Source: Allofournierella massiliensis (GTDB lineage: Bacteria; Bacillota; Clostridia; Oscillospirales; Ruminococcaceae). From it: DNA of 64,000 nt. The notes beneath the pieces were generated by a model, which searched no databases, was not told the origin of the DNA, and worked only from the letters and a program-made list of their open reading frames with translations. A program made the translations under genes and the position numbers. Positions 43,286 to 52,952 of this stretch are shown in pieces. Positions within the stretch are counted from its first letter, which is position 1, and the number at the start of each line of letters is the position of its first letter. The DNA lies in assembly GCF_021531255.1 (NCBI RefSeq), contig NZ_JAFBIO010000001.1, positions 310,001 to 374,000 on the forward strand, in the 5' to 3' direction.

Positions 43286-43332
43286 AAAGTTGACCGGTAC
43301 GCGCCCAGCGGGTGTGGTATCGGTCAACTTTT
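43286..43332 (+). terminator. hairpin between tig and clpP
   Basis: AAAGTTGACCG pairs with CGGTCAACTTT and is followed by TTC. It probably terminates part of the tig transcripts and lets the rest run into clpP. Confidence 0.65.
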
Positions 43333-43366
43333 CTTAAGAATTGGATTTTCAGGAGGCGAAAGCACC

Positions 43367-43957
43367 ATGAGTTTGGTCCCTTATGTCGTTGAACAGACCG
43401 CGCGGGGAGAGCGCTCTTACGATATCTTTTCCCGTTTGCTGAATGACCGCATCATTGTTTTGAGCGAGGATGTGAACCCCGCCTCTGCCAGCGTGGTGGT
43501 GGCCCAGCTGCTTTACCTGGAAGGGCAGGACCCGGAAAAGGATATCAGCTTTTATATCAACAGCCCTGGCGGCTCCATCACCGACGGCATGGCCATCCAC
43601 GACACCATGAAGTATATCAAGTGCGATGTCTCCACCATCTGCGTAGGCATGGCCGCTTCCATGGGCGCGTTCCTGCTGGCCAGCGGCACCAAGGGCAAGC
43701 GCTTCGCTCTGCCCAATGCGGAGATCATGATCCATCAGCCCCTGATCGGCGGGGGCGGCATCTCCGGCCAGGCCACCGATATTAAGATCCATGCCGATCA
43801 TATCATCCGGATCAAGGAAAAAATGAACACCATGCTCAGTGAGTACACGGGTCAGCCCCTGGAAGTGATCAAGGCGGATACCGAGCGGGACAATTATCTG
43901 ACCGCCCAGCAGGCCGCTGATTACGGGCTGATCGACAAAGTGATCTCCAGCAGATAA
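43367..43957 (+). CDS. clpP: ATP-dependent Clp protease proteolytic subunit
   Basis: The 196-residue serine protease forms the tetradecameric chamber fed by ClpX. The catalytic serine is in GMAASMGAF (about 96-104), the histidine in EIMIHQPL (about 119-126) and the aspartate near the start of the handle region. [16 protein letters not shown] is conserved. AGGAGG precedes the ATG. clpX starts 17 bases after the stop, so the subunits are made together. Confidence 0.98.
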   Translation: MSLVPYVVEQTARGERSYDIFSRLLNDRIIVLSEDVNPASASVVVAQLLYLEGQDPEKDISFYINSPGGSITDGMAIHDTMKYIKCDVSTICVGMAASMGAFLLASGTKGKRFALPNAEIMIHQPLIGGGGISGQATDIKIHADHIIRIKEKMNTMLSEYTGQPLEVIKADTERDNYLTAQQAADYGLIDKVISSR

Positions 43958-43974
43958 AGCAAAAGAGGTACTCA

Positions 43975-45270
43975 ATGGCGAACAACAATCAGGGCAATAA
44001 AGAAAAGACCCCGGTCTGCAGCTTCTGCGGCAAAAGCCAGGATGCAGTGGAGCGGATGGTTCTGGGCCCTGGGGTCAGCATCTGCAGCGAATGCATCGAG
44101 TTGTGCTATTCCATCCTGCATGATGACGAACCCCTGCCCAAGGCGGGCCCCCGCCGGCCTGCCAAGAACGGCTCTATGCCGTCCATCAACATCCTGAGCC
44201 CGGCCGAGATCAAAGAGCGGCTGGATCAGTATGTGATCGGCCAGGATGAGGCGAAGATCACCCTGGCGGTTTCGGTTTACAACCATTACAAGCGGATCCT
44301 CAGCGGTTCGGAAAATGATGTGGAGCTGCAGAAGAGCAATGTGCTGATGCTGGGCCCCTCCGGCGTGGGCAAGACCTTGCTGGCCCAGACCCTGGCCAAG
44401 ATGCTGGGTGTGCCCTTTGCCATTGCGGACGCCACCACCCTCACCGAGGCCGGCTATGTGGGCGAGGATGTGGAGAACATCCTGCTCAAGCTGATCCAGG
44501 CGGCGGATTTTGATATCCCCAAAGCCGAGATCGGCATCATCTACATTGATGAGATCGACAAGATCACCCGCAAGAGCGAGAACCCCTCCATCACCCGGGA
44601 CGTGGGCGGCGAGGGTGTGCAGCAGGCCCTGCTGAAGATCCTGGAAGGCACCGTGAGCAACGTGCCGCCCCAGGGCGGCCGCAAGCACCCCCAGCAGGAG
44701 TTCATCCAGATCAACACCAAGAACATCCTGTTCATCTGCGGCGGCGCTTTCGACGGGCTGGAAAAGCTGATCCAGAAGCGCACCGATACTTCGACTCTGG
44801 GCTTTGGCCGTCAGCTCAAGGAGAACAAGGTGGATACCCACAAGGTTTTGTCCCAGGTAGAGCCCCACGATCTGGTCAAATTCGGCCTGATTCCCGAGCT
44901 CATTGGCCGTATCCCCGTGGTTACGGTGCTGGATGCTCTGGATGAGGACGCTCTGGTCCGTGTGCTGAAGGAACCCAAGAACAGCCTGCTCAAGCAGTAC
45001 CAGGCCCTGTTCCAGATGGACAATGTGACGCTGGAATTTACCGAGGGGGCCCTGCGCGCGGTGGCCCGCAAAACCATCGAGCGCAAGAGCGGCGCCCGCG
45101 GCCTGCGCAGCGTGATGGAAAAGCTGCTGATGCCGGTGATGTATCAGATCCCCAGCGACCCCACCATCATTCGGGTTACGGTGGACGAGGACGCCGTCAA
45201 CGGCGGCCAGCCCAAGTTGGAATACGGCGCAGTGCGCAAGCGGTATAAAAACCAGCTGCCTGTGGCCTGA
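43975..45270 (+). CDS. clpX: ATP-dependent Clp protease ATPase subunit ClpX
   Basis: A 431-residue AAA+ unfoldase. It has the N-terminal zinc-binding domain (CSFCGKSQ ... CSECIELC, about 16-43), Walker [12 protein letters not shown] (about 125-135), Walker [11 protein letters not shown], the GYVGEDVE pore loop, and an IGF-like ClpP-docking region. It feeds unfolded substrates to ClpP, encoded just upstream. A strong terminator follows. Confidence 0.98.
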   Translation: MANNNQGNKEKTPVCSFCGKSQDAVERMVLGPGVSICSECIELCYSILHDDEPLPKAGPRRPAKNGSMPSINILSPAEIKERLDQYVIGQDEAKITLAVSVYNHYKRILSGSENDVELQKSNVLMLGPSGVGKTLLAQTLAKMLGVPFAIADATTLTEAGYVGEDVENILLKLIQAADFDIPKAEIGIIYIDEIDKITRKSENPSITRDVGGEGVQQALLKILEGTVSNVPPQGGRKHPQQEFIQINTKNILFICGGAFDGLEKLIQKRTDTSTLGFGRQLKENKVDTHKVLSQVEPHDLVKFGLIPELIGRIPVVTVLDALDEDALVRVLKEPKNSLLKQYQALFQMDNVTLEFTEGALRAVARKTIERKSGARGLRSVMEKLLMPVMYQIPSDPTIIRVTVDEDAVNGGQPKLEYGAVRKRYKNQLPVA

Positions 45271-45297
45271 CCGGCTCTCGATTCAAGAATTTATCAG

Positions 45298-45326
45298 AAA
45301 AACAGGCCGGAAAACGGCCTGTTTTT
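45298..45326 (+). terminator. terminator after clpX
   Basis: AAAAACAGGCCG pairs perfectly with CGGCCTGTTTTT around GAAAA. Confidence 0.92.
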
Positions 45327-45363
45327 CTTGTTTTTGGGGCTTTGGGAAAATCCTACCCCAAGG

Positions 45364-45392
45364 TTGAACATTTCATGGCTTTTGTGTATAAT
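45364..45392 (+). promoter_or_regulatory. promoter of lon
   Basis: TTGAAC (45364-45369), 17 bases, TATAAT (45387-45392). Confidence 0.8.
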
Positions 45393-45447
45393 GAATACTC
45401 AATAAGTCCCTTTCCACTCTGGGGACGGAAGGGAAGAGTTATACTGT

Positions 45448-47892
45448 ATGTCTGAAAGAGTTAAAATCAAGCTGGACCGGGAAGTACAGCGCATGCCTGC
45501 CATCGCGCTTCGCGGTCTGGTGGTTTTTCCAAATAATGTGGTCCACTTTGAGGTGGGCCGGGAGCGTTCCATCGCCGCAGTGGAATGGGCGATGGAGAAT
45601 ACCAATGCCATCTTTTTGGTGGCCCAGCGGGAGATGGATGTGGAAGATCCCGGCATGAAGGATCTGTATACCTACGGCGTTGTGGCCGAGGTCAAGCAGG
45701 TGCTGAGGGTTTCCAACGAGCTGGTGAAGGTCCTGGTGGAAGGTAAGTACCGGGCCAAGCTTTTGGGGCTGGACAACAACGAAAAATACCTGCAGGCGGC
45801 CATCCGGCCTGCGCCGGTGCGGGGGCTCAAAGCCGGTATCTCGGTGGACACCGACGCCATGGTGCGCACCATCAAGGAGACCTTTGAGAACTATCTGGCC
45901 CTGAATCCCCGGTTGTCCAAGGATGTGGTGTACAACATCCTTTCCAGCGACGACCCGGCCTATCTCAGCGAATACATACCTGCCAACCTGCTCTTTAAAT
46001 ATCAGGACCGGCAGATGATCCTGGACGAAAACACCCTTACCAGCCGGCTGGAACACCTGCTGGTGCTGCTGCGCCGGGAGTGCCAGATCCTGAAGATTGA
46101 AAGGGAGCTGGAGGAAAAGGTAGAAGATCAGATGGACAAAAACCAGCGGGAATACTACCTGCGGGAGCAGATGCATCTGATCGCCGAGGAGTTGGGGGAG
46201 AGTGAGGATTCCCACGACGAAGCCAGCCGGTATCTGAAAAAGATCCAGCAGACTCCCATGGGCCAGGAAGCCACCGAAAAGCTCACCAAGGAGGCCGAGC
46301 GCCTGGCGAGGATGCAGTCCAGCAGCCCGGAAGCGGCTGTGGTGCGCACCTATCTGGATACCTGCCTGGACCTTCCCTGGTCTGTGACCACGGTGGATGA
46401 CCTGAACATCCAGCGAGCACAGCAGGTGCTGGATAAGGAGCATTACGGCCTGGCCAAGGTGAAGGATCGGATCCTGGAACTGCTGGCGGTCCGCAAACTC
46501 AGCCCGGACGTGAAGGGACAGATCATCTGCCTGGTGGGCCCCCCGGGCGTAGGCAAGACCTCCATCGCGCGCTCGGTGGCCCAATGCCTGGGCCGCAAGT
46601 ACGCCCGGATGAGCCTGGGCGGCGTGCGGGACGAGGCCGAGATTCGGGGTCACCGCCGCACCTATATCGGCGCCATGCCGGGCAAGATCATCAGCGCCAT
46701 CCAGACGGCCAAGAGCCGCAACCCTCTGATCCTGCTGGATGAGATCGACAAACTGGCCAATGACTTCCGGGGTGACCCGGCCTCCGCTCTGCTGGAAGTG
46801 CTGGATCCGGAGCAGAACAAGACCTTCAAGGACCATTATCTGGATATTCCTTTTGATCTGAGCGAAGTTCTGTTTATTACCACGGCCAACTCACTGGAAA
46901 CCATCCCCGGCCCCCTGCGGGACCGGATGGATATCATCGAGCTGCCCAGCTATACCCGTATTGAAAAATATCAGATTGCGCGCCGCCATCTGATCCCCAA
47001 GCAGCTGAAGAATACCGGCCTGGAAAAGAAGGTGGTGTTTCGTTCAGCTGCCATCTATGGCATCATTGACGGCTATGTGCAGGAGGCGGGTGTCCGCAGC
47101 CTGGAGCGTACCATCGTGGAAGTGCTGCGCAAGTGCGCCCGCAAGATCGCGGCCGGGGAGAGCGAGAATTTCTGTGTCACCGCGGCTTCGCTGGAAGAAC
47201 TGCTGGGCCCCCGCCGGGTCAAGAAGAATTTCCTGAACCGGAATAACTCTGTAGGTATTGCCAACGGCCTGGCCTGGACCAGCATCGGCGGCGAGACTCT
47301 GCCCATCGAGGTGGCGGCCATTCCGGGCGGCGACGGCAAGATCGAGGTTACCGGCTCCCTGGGCGATGTGATGAAGGAGAGCGCAAAACTGGCGCTGACC
47401 TACACCCGTGTGCATGCCCAGGAATATGGGATTGACCCGGAAATGCTCAAGAAGCTGGACCTGCATATTCATGCGCCGGAAGGGGCGGTACCCAAGGACG
47501 GCCCCAGCGCCGGCGTGACCCTCACCACGGCCCTGATTTCCTGCCTGTCCGGTCGGCCTGTCCGCTCGGATCTGGCTATGACCGGCGAAATCACCCTGCA
47601 CGGGAATGTACTGCCCATCGGCGGGCTGCGGGAAAAGAGCATGGCTGCCTATCGGGAAGGGATGAAGACCGTGCTGATCCCCAAGGAGAATCAGAGCGAC
47701 CTTTATGAGGTGGATCCCCTGGTCAAGGAGAAGATCCATTTCGTTCCGGTGTCCAATCTTCAGCAGGTGCTCAAGCTGGCCCTAATCCCGGTGGAAGGGG
47801 AAGCAAAAGCCACCCACCGCCAGGCAGAGGAAGGGCATGCAGCCAAGGCTCCTGCGCCGGCGGAAAAAAGCTCCGCCGTGCTGCGGCAGTAA
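45448..47892 (+). CDS. lon: ATP-dependent protease Lon (LonA)
   Basis: The 814-residue protease has an N-terminal substrate-binding domain, an AAA+ module with Walker [10 protein letters not shown] and ILLDEIDKL as Walker B, and a C-terminal Ser-Lys protease. The catalytic serine is in [14 protein letters not shown] and the lysine in [17 protein letters not shown]. It degrades misfolded and regulatory proteins. A variable Ala/Lys/Glu-rich tail ends the protein. engB follows after 11 bases, the usual Gram-positive pairing. Confidence 0.97.
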   Translation: MSERVKIKLDREVQRMPAIALRGLVVFPNNVVHFEVGRERSIAAVEWAMENTNAIFLVAQREMDVEDPGMKDLYTYGVVAEVKQVLRVSNELVKVLVEGKYRAKLLGLDNNEKYLQAAIRPAPVRGLKAGISVDTDAMVRTIKETFENYLALNPRLSKDVVYNILSSDDPAYLSEYIPANLLFKYQDRQMILDENTLTSRLEHLLVLLRRECQILKIERELEEKVEDQMDKNQREYYLREQMHLIAEELGESEDSHDEASRYLKKIQQTPMGQEATEKLTKEAERLARMQSSSPEAAVVRTYLDTCLDLPWSVTTVDDLNIQRAQQVLDKEHYGLAKVKDRILELLAVRKLSPDVKGQIICLVGPPGVGKTSIARSVAQCLGRKYARMSLGGVRDEAEIRGHRRTYIGAMPGKIISAIQTAKSRNPLILLDEIDKLANDFRGDPASALLEVLDPEQNKTFKDHYLDIPFDLSEVLFITTANSLETIPGPLRDRMDIIELPSYTRIEKYQIARRHLIPKQLKNTGLEKKVVFRSAAIYGIIDGYVQEAGVRSLERTIVEVLRKCARKIAAGESENFCVTAASLEELLGPRRVKKNFLNRNNSVGIANGLAWTSIGGETLPIEVAAIPGGDGKIEVTGSLGDVMKESAKLALTYTRVHAQEYGIDPEMLKKLDLHIHAPEGAVPKDGPSAGVTLTTALISCLSGRPVRSDLAMTGEITLHGNVLPIGGLREKSMAAYREGMKTVLIPKENQSDLYEVDPLVKEKIHFVPVSNLQQVLKLALIPVEGEAKATHRQAEEGHAAKAPAPAEKSSAVLRQ

Positions 47893-47903
47893 AAGAGGAG
47901 ATC

Positions 47904-48497
47904 ATGAATTTCAATAAAGCGGAATTTCTGGCGTCTTATGGTCTGGCCAGCCAGCTGCCCGACAGCGACCGCCCCGAGTTTGTTTTTTCGGGGCGGTCCA
48001 ATGTGGGCAAATCCAGCCTGATCAACAAGCTGTGCAACCGGAAAAATCTGGCCAGAGTCAGCGCAACGCCGGGCAAAACAGCCACCATCAACTATTATCA
48101 GGTGGATGATGTGTATTTTGTGGACCTGCCCGGGTATGGGTACGCAAAGGTCTCGGCAGCCGAGCGCCGCCGGTGGGACCAGCTGATCAACCGATATTTT
48201 GAGGCAAGGCGTAGCCAGGCCCTGCTGCTGCAGCTGCTGGACAGCCGCCACGCCCCCTCGGCGGACGATTTGCAGATGATGGAATATCTGCGCTATCACG
48301 GCATTCCTTTCTGGGTGGTGCTGACCAAGATCGATAAGCTGAAAAAAAGTCAATTGGCTGTGCTGGAGAAGCAGTTCCGGGAATACTGTGCCCCCTATGG
48401 CTGTGAAGGAATTTCTCCTGTCAGCAGTGAAAAGGGGACCGGTATTCCGGAATTGCAGGCTCTGATGGCAAGCTTTTTGGAAAAGGATGGGGATTGA
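47904..48497 (+). CDS. engB: ribosome biogenesis GTP-binding protein EngB/YsxC
   Basis: A 197-residue Ras-like GTPase required for 50S assembly. G1 is GRSNVGKSS (about 31-39), G2 T in SATPGKTATIN, G3 DLPGYGYAKV (about 74-83), and G4 TKID (about 142-145). Lengths are standard. It lies between lon and a methyltransferase gene that starts three bases after its stop, indicating one operon from lon to hslO. Confidence 0.95.
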   Translation: MNFNKAEFLASYGLASQLPDSDRPEFVFSGRSNVGKSSLINKLCNRKNLARVSATPGKTATINYYQVDDVYFVDLPGYGYAKVSAAERRRWDQLINRYFEARRSQALLLQLLDSRHAPSADDLQMMEYLRYHGIPFWVVLTKIDKLKKSQLAVLEKQFREYCAPYGCEGISPVSSEKGTGIPELQALMASFLEKDGD

Positions 48498-48500
48498 CCC

Positions 48501-49268
48501 ATGGCCTATAACGAATTTGCGTACTTTTATGACGAATTCAACGGTGAAGCCGATTACGAGGCTCTCTTCGGGTACATCCATGCCAAGCTGCAGCAGGCGG
48601 GCATCCAAGACGGGATCGTGGCGGATCTTGGCTGCGGAACCGGCGATCTGACCCTGATGCTGGCCCAGGCCGGCTACGATATGATCGGAGTGGATCAGTC
48701 GGAAGAGATGCTCTCGGTGGTACGGGATAAGGCGGATCAACTGGAAATGGGAGATCGGCTGCTCCTGCTGCAGCAGGATATCCTGGAATTGGACCTGTAC
48801 GGCACGATTCGGGCCGTGGTATCCACTTTTGATACCTATAATCATATCCCGCCGGATCGGTTTGAAACGGCGATCCGCAAGGCTGCCTTCTTTATGGAAG
48901 AAGGCGGCCTGTTTGTGTTTGATATGAACACCCCCTATAAGCACCGGGAGGTTCTGGGCGAGAACCGGTATGAGATCGAAACGCCGGAGGCCAGATGCCT
49001 GTGGCAAAATCACTATGATGAAGAGAACGGACGGGTGGAGATCCTGCTCACCATTGAAAATATGGAGGAGCAGGAGACCTACCATGAGGATTTTTATGAG
49101 TACAGCTATGAGCCGGGCTATGTAAAGAAGGTACTGGAACAGTATGGCTTCCAATGCCAGGAGATGGCAGACGGAGAGGACTTTGGCCCTCTGCGGGAAA
49201 AATCCCAGCGGGTGATTTTTACCGCCCGCAAACAGTACACACAGGAGAGCGATCAGAATGGAAAATAA
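48501..49268 (+). CDS. class I SAM-dependent methyltransferase
   Basis: A 255-residue protein with the Rossmann-type methyltransferase fold. Motif I VADLGCGTGDLTLML binds S-adenosylmethionine (about 41-55), followed by GVDQSEEML and the post-motif VVSTFDTYNHI. The starting segment YNEFAYFYDEF is typical of a clostridial family of unknown substrate. It could act on a small molecule or on RNA or protein; the sequence gives no further clue. It overlaps hslO by 11 bases. Confidence 0.85.
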   Translation: MAYNEFAYFYDEFNGEADYEALFGYIHAKLQQAGIQDGIVADLGCGTGDLTLMLAQAGYDMIGVDQSEEMLSVVRDKADQLEMGDRLLLLQQDILELDLYGTIRAVVSTFDTYNHIPPDRFETAIRKAAFFMEEGGLFVFDMNTPYKHREVLGENRYEIETPEARCLWQNHYDEENGRVEILLTIENMEEQETYHEDFYEYSYEPGYVKKVLEQYGFQCQEMADGEDFGPLREKSQRVIFTARKQYTQESDQNGK

Positions 49269-50133
49269 GAAAAATATGCTGCGGGCCATTTCGGAAAATG
49301 GGGGAGTGGTGTTCTGCGGCCTGGATTCCACCGATATGGTGCGCCGGATGGAAGAACTGCACAAACCCAGCGCAGTTTGCAGCGCGGCTCTGGGGCGGCT
49401 GCTCACGGCGGCTTCCATGATGGGGATCATGCTGAAAAGCGAGAAGGACACCGTGACCCTGCGGGTCAAGGGCGGCGGCCCTGCCGGGCTGCTGCTGGCT
49501 GTTTCGGATGGCACCGGGAACGTTAAGGGGTATATGGAAAATCCTCTGGCGGATATGCCGGCCCGCCCGGACGGGAAACTGAATGTGGGCGGCGTAGTGG
49601 GCCGGGATGGCACCCTGAGCGTGGTGCGTGATCTGGGCCTGAAAGAGCCCTATGTGGGGATGGTACCCCTGGTGTCCGGCGAAATTGCCGAGGATGTTAC
49701 CTCTTATTATGCGGTGAGCGAGCAGATTCCCACTGTATGTGCTCTGGGGGTGTTGGTGAACCCGGATCTGACCATTCGGTGCGCAGGGGGCTTTTTGCTC
49801 CAGCTGCTTCCCGGGGCCAGTGAGGAGGAGATCAGCCGGTTGGAGAAAAATATTGCCGCCATGCCCAGTGTGACCCAGATGCTGGATCAGGGGGCGGATC
49901 CCCGCAAGATGATGGAGCTGGCTATGGCAGGCTTCGATCCCCAGGTGCTGGACGAGTACCGGGTGGATTATCGCTGCGACTGCAGTATGGAGCGCACCGA
50001 GCGCGCCCTGATCAGCCTGGGGAAAAAAGAGCTGGAAGATCTGTATAAGGAAGAGCCCACCGCAGAGGTGGTGTGTCAGTTCTGCAATAAAAAATACCAG
50101 GTGGACCTGGGAAAATTGATTAAAAAAGTGTAA
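49258..50133 (+). CDS. hslO: redox-regulated chaperone Hsp33
   Basis: A 291-residue holdase that becomes active when oxidised. The zinc-binding redox switch is complete: C-D-C (C240, C242) and C-Q-F-C (C273, C276). The N-terminal domain has the family pattern (AVCSAALGRLLTAASMMG, LRVKGGGPAGLLLAVSDG). In an anaerobe it protects proteins during oxygen or hypochlorite exposure, consistent with the peroxide-defence genes at 4.5-7 kb. ATG 49258 overlaps the methyltransferase gene. An AT-rich hairpin spans its stop (50111-50141). Confidence 0.95.
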   Translation: MENKKNMLRAISENGGVVFCGLDSTDMVRRMEELHKPSAVCSAALGRLLTAASMMGIMLKSEKDTVTLRVKGGGPAGLLLAVSDGTGNVKGYMENPLADMPARPDGKLNVGGVVGRDGTLSVVRDLGLKEPYVGMVPLVSGEIAEDVTSYYAVSEQIPTVCALGVLVNPDLTIRCAGGFLLQLLPGASEEEISRLEKNIAAMPSVTQMLDQGADPRKMMELAMAGFDPQVLDEYRVDYRCDCSMERTERALISLGKKELEDLYKEEPTAEVVCQFCNKKYQVDLGKLIKKV

Positions 50134-50266
50134 CAATTTTCATTTTGGCATGAATTTCTTTGCATAAAATAGGAAGAAAAAATGGAAAAGCAGGAAAATA
50201 ATTCATCGTTTTATCGATAAATATATGCTTTTTGAATGGGAAATTTAAAAAAATCAAAAAAATGTG

Positions 50267-50295
50267 TTGACAAATGGGTCTTAATGCGATAGAAT
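50267..50295 (+). promoter_or_regulatory. promoter of the four-tRNA transcript
   Basis: TTGACA (50267-50272), 17 bases, TAGAAT (50290-50295). The preceding 50134-50266 is AT-rich and shows no gene. Confidence 0.8.
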
Positions 50296-50341
50296 AAACA
50301 GCGTCGCCCGGAGATGTTACTCAACTCTTCCGAAAAGACCT

Positions 50342-50417
50342 GCGGCCGTAGCTCATCTGGTAGAGCGCCACCTTGCCAAGGTGGAGGTAGCGAGTTCGAG
50401 CCTCGTCGGCCGCTCCA
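50342..50417 (+). tRNA. tRNA-Gly (anticodon GCC), copy 1
   Basis: A 76-base cloverleaf with acceptor GCGGCCG/CGGCCGC, discriminator T, encoded CCA and anticodon loop TTGCCAA inside CCACC/GGTGG. It is identical to the copy at 50911. Confidence 0.95.
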
Positions 50418-50424
50418 CATTTTT

Positions 50425-50500
50425 GGAAGTTTAGCTCAGCTGGGAGAGCATCTGCCTTACAAGCAGAGGGTCACAGGTTCGAGTCCTGTAACTTCCACCA
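50425..50500 (+). tRNA. tRNA-Val (anticodon TAC)
   Basis: A 76-base cloverleaf: acceptor GGAAGTT/AACTTCC, discriminator A, CCA encoded, anticodon loop CTTACAA between TCTGC and GCAGA. It reads GUA and probably other valine codons. Confidence 0.95.
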
Positions 50501-50503
50501 TGT

Positions 50504-50580
50504 GGCCCGGTAGTTCAGTTGGTTAGAACGCTAGCCTGTCACGCTAGAGGTCGTCAGTTCGAGCCTGATCCGGGTCGCCA
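50504..50580 (+). tRNA. tRNA-Asp (anticodon GTC)
   Basis: A 77-base cloverleaf: acceptor GGCCCGG/CCGGGTC, discriminator G as expected for aspartate, CCA encoded, anticodon loop CTGTCAC within GCTAG/CTAG pairing. Confidence 0.95.
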
Positions 50581-50584
50581 CTAT

Positions 50585-50660
50585 GCCTCTGTAGCTCAGT
50601 CGGTAGAGCAGGGGACTGAAAATCCCCGTGTCATTGGTTCGATTCCGATCGGAGGCACCA
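50585..50660 (+). tRNA. tRNA-Phe (anticodon GAA)
   Basis: A 76-base cloverleaf: acceptor GCCTCTG/CGGAGGC, discriminator A, CCA encoded, anticodon loop CTGAAAA between GGGGA and TCCCC. Confidence 0.95.
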
Positions 50661-50698
50661 AAAAAACGCAGGTATCCAAACGGATACCTGCGTTTTTT
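50661..50698 (+). terminator. terminator of the first tRNA transcript
   Basis: AAAAAACGCAGGTATCC pairs perfectly with GGATACCTGCGTTTTTT around AAAC. Confidence 0.95.
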
Positions 50699-50829
50699 GT
50701 TGTTTTATCGCGGTTTGATTAAAATCTGAACAAAACGCAACAATATGAATATTTATTCTCAAGGTTTGGAATAATAACTGTAACAATATACAAAAGACCC
50801 GGAAAAGCAAAAGAAATCCAAAACAGGTC

Positions 50830-50858
50830 TTTACTTTTTCTGGGAACCGTGGTATTAT
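50830..50858 (+). promoter_or_regulatory. promoter of the second tRNA transcript
   Basis: TTTACT (50830-50835), 17 bases, TATTAT (50853-50858). The preceding 50700-50829 is AT-rich and shows no gene. Confidence 0.5.
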
Positions 50859-50910
50859 ACTAATGCACCAAACGACAGGGGTTCACAAAAAGCCCGGATG
50901 CCTTGTTTGT

Positions 50911-50986
50911 GCGGCCGTAGCTCATCTGGTAGAGCGCCACCTTGCCAAGGTGGAGGTAGCGAGTTCGAGCCTCGTCGGCCGCTCCA
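50911..50986 (+). tRNA. tRNA-Gly (anticodon GCC), copy 2
   Basis: Identical over all 76 bases to the copy at 50342, with its own upstream promoter. A second copy raises supply of the main glycine tRNA, which suits a GC-rich genome using GGC heavily. Confidence 0.95.
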
Positions 50987-50992
50987 AAAAAC

Positions 50993-51013
50993 GTGAAGCG
51001 GTTACCGCTTCAC
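50993..51013 (+). other. spacer hairpin between tRNA-Gly and tRNA-Cys
   Basis: GTGAAGCGG and CCGCTTCAC pair perfectly around TTA. There is no T run after it, so it is more likely a processing element than a terminator. Confidence 0.6.
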
Positions 51014-51018
51014 AATAT

Positions 51019-51093
51019 GGTTCCGTGGCCAAGTGGTAAGGCAAAGGTCTGCAAAACCTTCATTCACCAGTTCGAATCTGGTCGGAACCTCCA
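51019..51093 (+). tRNA. tRNA-Cys (anticodon GCA)
   Basis: A 75-base cloverleaf: acceptor GGTTCCG/CGGAACC, discriminator T (U73) as expected for cysteine, CCA encoded, anticodon loop CTGCAAA between AAGGT and ACCTT. Confidence 0.95.
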
Positions 51094-51125
51094 AAAAGCC
51101 CGGTAGAGAAATCTATCGGGCTTTT
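51094..51125 (+). terminator. terminator of the second tRNA transcript
   Basis: AAAAGCCCGGTAGA pairs with TCTATCGGGCTTTT (one wobble) around GAAA. Confidence 0.9.
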
Positions 51126-51240
51126 CTCTTGTTTGATGTTTTGCCTTTTCACCGGAAGGCCCGGCGAAAAGGCAAGAGTCTGGCTAAGGCGGTAGCACCG
51201 GCCGGCTCGGGGCCCTTCAGGATAGCGGAGGATTAAATCT

Positions 51241-52635
51241 GTGAGAGAAAAACTGAAAACCATTTATATATGTTCGGAATGCGGGGAGACCAGCCCCCGG
51301 TGGATGGGGCGCTGCCCCTCCTGCGGAGCCTGGAACACCATGACGGAGGATGTGGTGGCCCAGCCTTCAGGCGGTTCCTCTTTGAAGGGAAGCCGTGCAG
51401 AGAGCGTCCTGGGGGGCGCAGGGCTCACGGCGGGTAAACTTTCAGAGACCAGCATCAGCGAAGAGCAAAGCCGGATCGTGACCCATATCCATGAACTGGA
51501 CCGGGTGCTGGGGGGCGGCATTGTGCTGGGCAGCGTGGTGCTTCTGGGCGGTGAGCCGGGCGCAGGCAAGTCCACCCTTTTGCTGCAGCTCTGCGGCAAT
51601 ATTTCGGCCCACTATGAGGTTTTGTATGTGACAGGCGAGGAATCGGTACGGCAGATCAAATTGCGCGCAAATCGCCTGAAAGTGCCCCAGGAGAACATCT
51701 GGCTCACGGCCGGCAACGATATTGATGCCATCTGTGAGCTGATCGAGCAGAAAAAGCCGGATCTGGTGGTGATTGACTCTATCCAGACCATGCACTGCAG
51801 TTCGGTGGCTTCTTCCGCCGGCAGCGTGTCCCAGGTGCGGGAGTGTTCCTCCCGGCTTTTGAATGTGGCAAAGCGGCTGGAGATCCCGACTTTTATTGTG
51901 GGCCATGTGAATAAGGATGGCGCCATCGCCGGCCCCAAGGTGATGGAGCATATTGTGGATACGGTGCTGTACTTTGAAGGCGACAAAACGCTGCCTTACC
52001 GCATTTTGCGGGCAGTAAAAAATCGGTACGGCTCCACCAACGAAATCGGCATGTTTGATATGACCACCCAGGGTTTGCAGGAGATCGATAATCCCTCTCA
52101 GCTGTTGCTGGAAGGCCGCCCCTTGGGTATCAGCGGCAACAGTGTCTGCTGCGTGATGGAGGGCACCAGGCCGGTGCTCAGCGAGATCCAGGCACTGGTC
52201 ACAAAAAGCGGCCTGTCCACCGCCAGGCGCACCTCCAGCGGCTTTGATTATAACCGGGCCAATCTGCTGCTGGCAGTGCTGGAAAAGCGTGCCGGGTATT
52301 TCTTCGGCAATCTGGATGTATATATCAATGTGGTGGGTGGATTGTACCTCAGCGAGACTTCCTGTGATCTTTCGGTCTGTATTGCGCTTTTGTCCTCCTT
52401 GCTGGATAAGCCGGTGGGGGATAAAACTGTGGCCATCGGAGAAGTGGGGCTGGGAGGAGAGATCCGCAACGTGAACTCGCTGGAGCAGCGTTTGCGGGAA
52501 GCCCAGCGGATCGGCTTTACCAAGGCCATTGTGCCGCAGCACAGCCTCCGCCAGCTGAATCTGCAGGAATTTCAGGATATGGAGCTGATTGGCCTCAACT
52601 ATGTGCGGGATGCGGTACGGGCGCTGGAAGGTTAA
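51241..52635 (+). CDS. radA: DNA repair protein RadA
   Basis: A 464-residue RecA-like ATPase that promotes branch migration during recombination. It has the N-terminal C4 zinc finger (CSECGETSPRWMGRCPSCGAW, C at about 12, 15, 26 and 29 by spacing), Walker A GGEPGAGKST, the RadA-specific KNRYGS motif and a C-terminal Lon-protease-like domain. The start is GTG with GGAGG upstream. In B. subtilis radA lies in the clpC operon; here it is next to tRNAs and a Xer-type recombinase. Confidence 0.96.
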   Translation: MREKLKTIYICSECGETSPRWMGRCPSCGAWNTMTEDVVAQPSGGSSLKGSRAESVLGGAGLTAGKLSETSISEEQSRIVTHIHELDRVLGGGIVLGSVVLLGGEPGAGKSTLLLQLCGNISAHYEVLYVTGEESVRQIKLRANRLKVPQENIWLTAGNDIDAICELIEQKKPDLVVIDSIQTMHCSSVASSAGSVSQVRECSSRLLNVAKRLEIPTFIVGHVNKDGAIAGPKVMEHIVDTVLYFEGDKTLPYRILRAVKNRYGSTNEIGMFDMTTQGLQEIDNPSQLLLEGRPLGISGNSVCCVMEGTRPVLSEIQALVTKSGLSTARRTSSGFDYNRANLLLAVLEKRAGYFFGNLDVYINVVGGLYLSETSCDLSVCIALLSSLLDKPVGDKTVAIGEVGLGGEIRNVNSLEQRLREAQRIGFTKAIVPQHSLRQLNLQEFQDMELIGLNYVRDAVRALEG

Positions 52636-52725
52636 AACATGCGGACAGGGGGCTCTGCCAGACTCTGCACAGACCGGCGCAAAGCCGGGGCAGGGGGAAA
52701 AGCCCTTCCCTGAAAGAAGTATATT

Positions 52726-52753
52726 ATTTCGCTAAATGTAAATTTAGCGAAAT
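52726..52753. repeat. perfect 12-bp palindromic hairpin
   Basis: ATTTCGCTAAAT and ATTTAGCGAAAT surround GTAA, with no T run. The core resembles the palindrome at 16861-16892. Confidence 0.8.
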
Positions 52754-52898
52754 GTAGGGGAGCGCAAAATGGCCCTTTCCGGCTGCGGCCCCTCTTGGGC
52801 GCCGTTTGCGTGCTTTAGCGGCAGCTGATTGCCGGAGGCTGCTTTTTGTGTGCATGGCCGTCAAATCCAGTGAATGCGCAGCTTTCCGTCAAATATTT

Positions 52899-52926
52899 TG
52901 CTGGCGCAATGTTGTTTGCGCCGGCA
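52899..52926 (+). promoter_or_regulatory. hairpin directly upstream of the recombinase gene
   Basis: TGCTGGCGCAA pairs with TTGCGCCGGCA (one wobble) about 15 bases before the GGGAG ribosome-binding site. It may stabilise the mRNA end or limit translation. Confidence 0.45.
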
Positions 52927-52952
52927 GGTTTTAAATGAAATCGGGAGATTGT

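Larger units (their letters stand above)
52636..52952. other. gene-free region with several hairpins
   Basis: No coding sequence is evident. Elements in order: a perfect palindrome at 52726-52753; a terminator-like AGCGGC/GCTGCT hairpin with a TTTTT run (about 52816-52852); and an 11-base-pair hairpin at 52899-52926 just before the recombinase gene. No clear sigma-A promoter is seen. Confidence 0.55.

Noticed and set aside
50182-50220. A 12-codon frame with a GGAAG-like site between hslO and the tRNAs
   Set aside because: Too short and low-complexity to support as a gene; AT-rich sequence gives such frames by chance.
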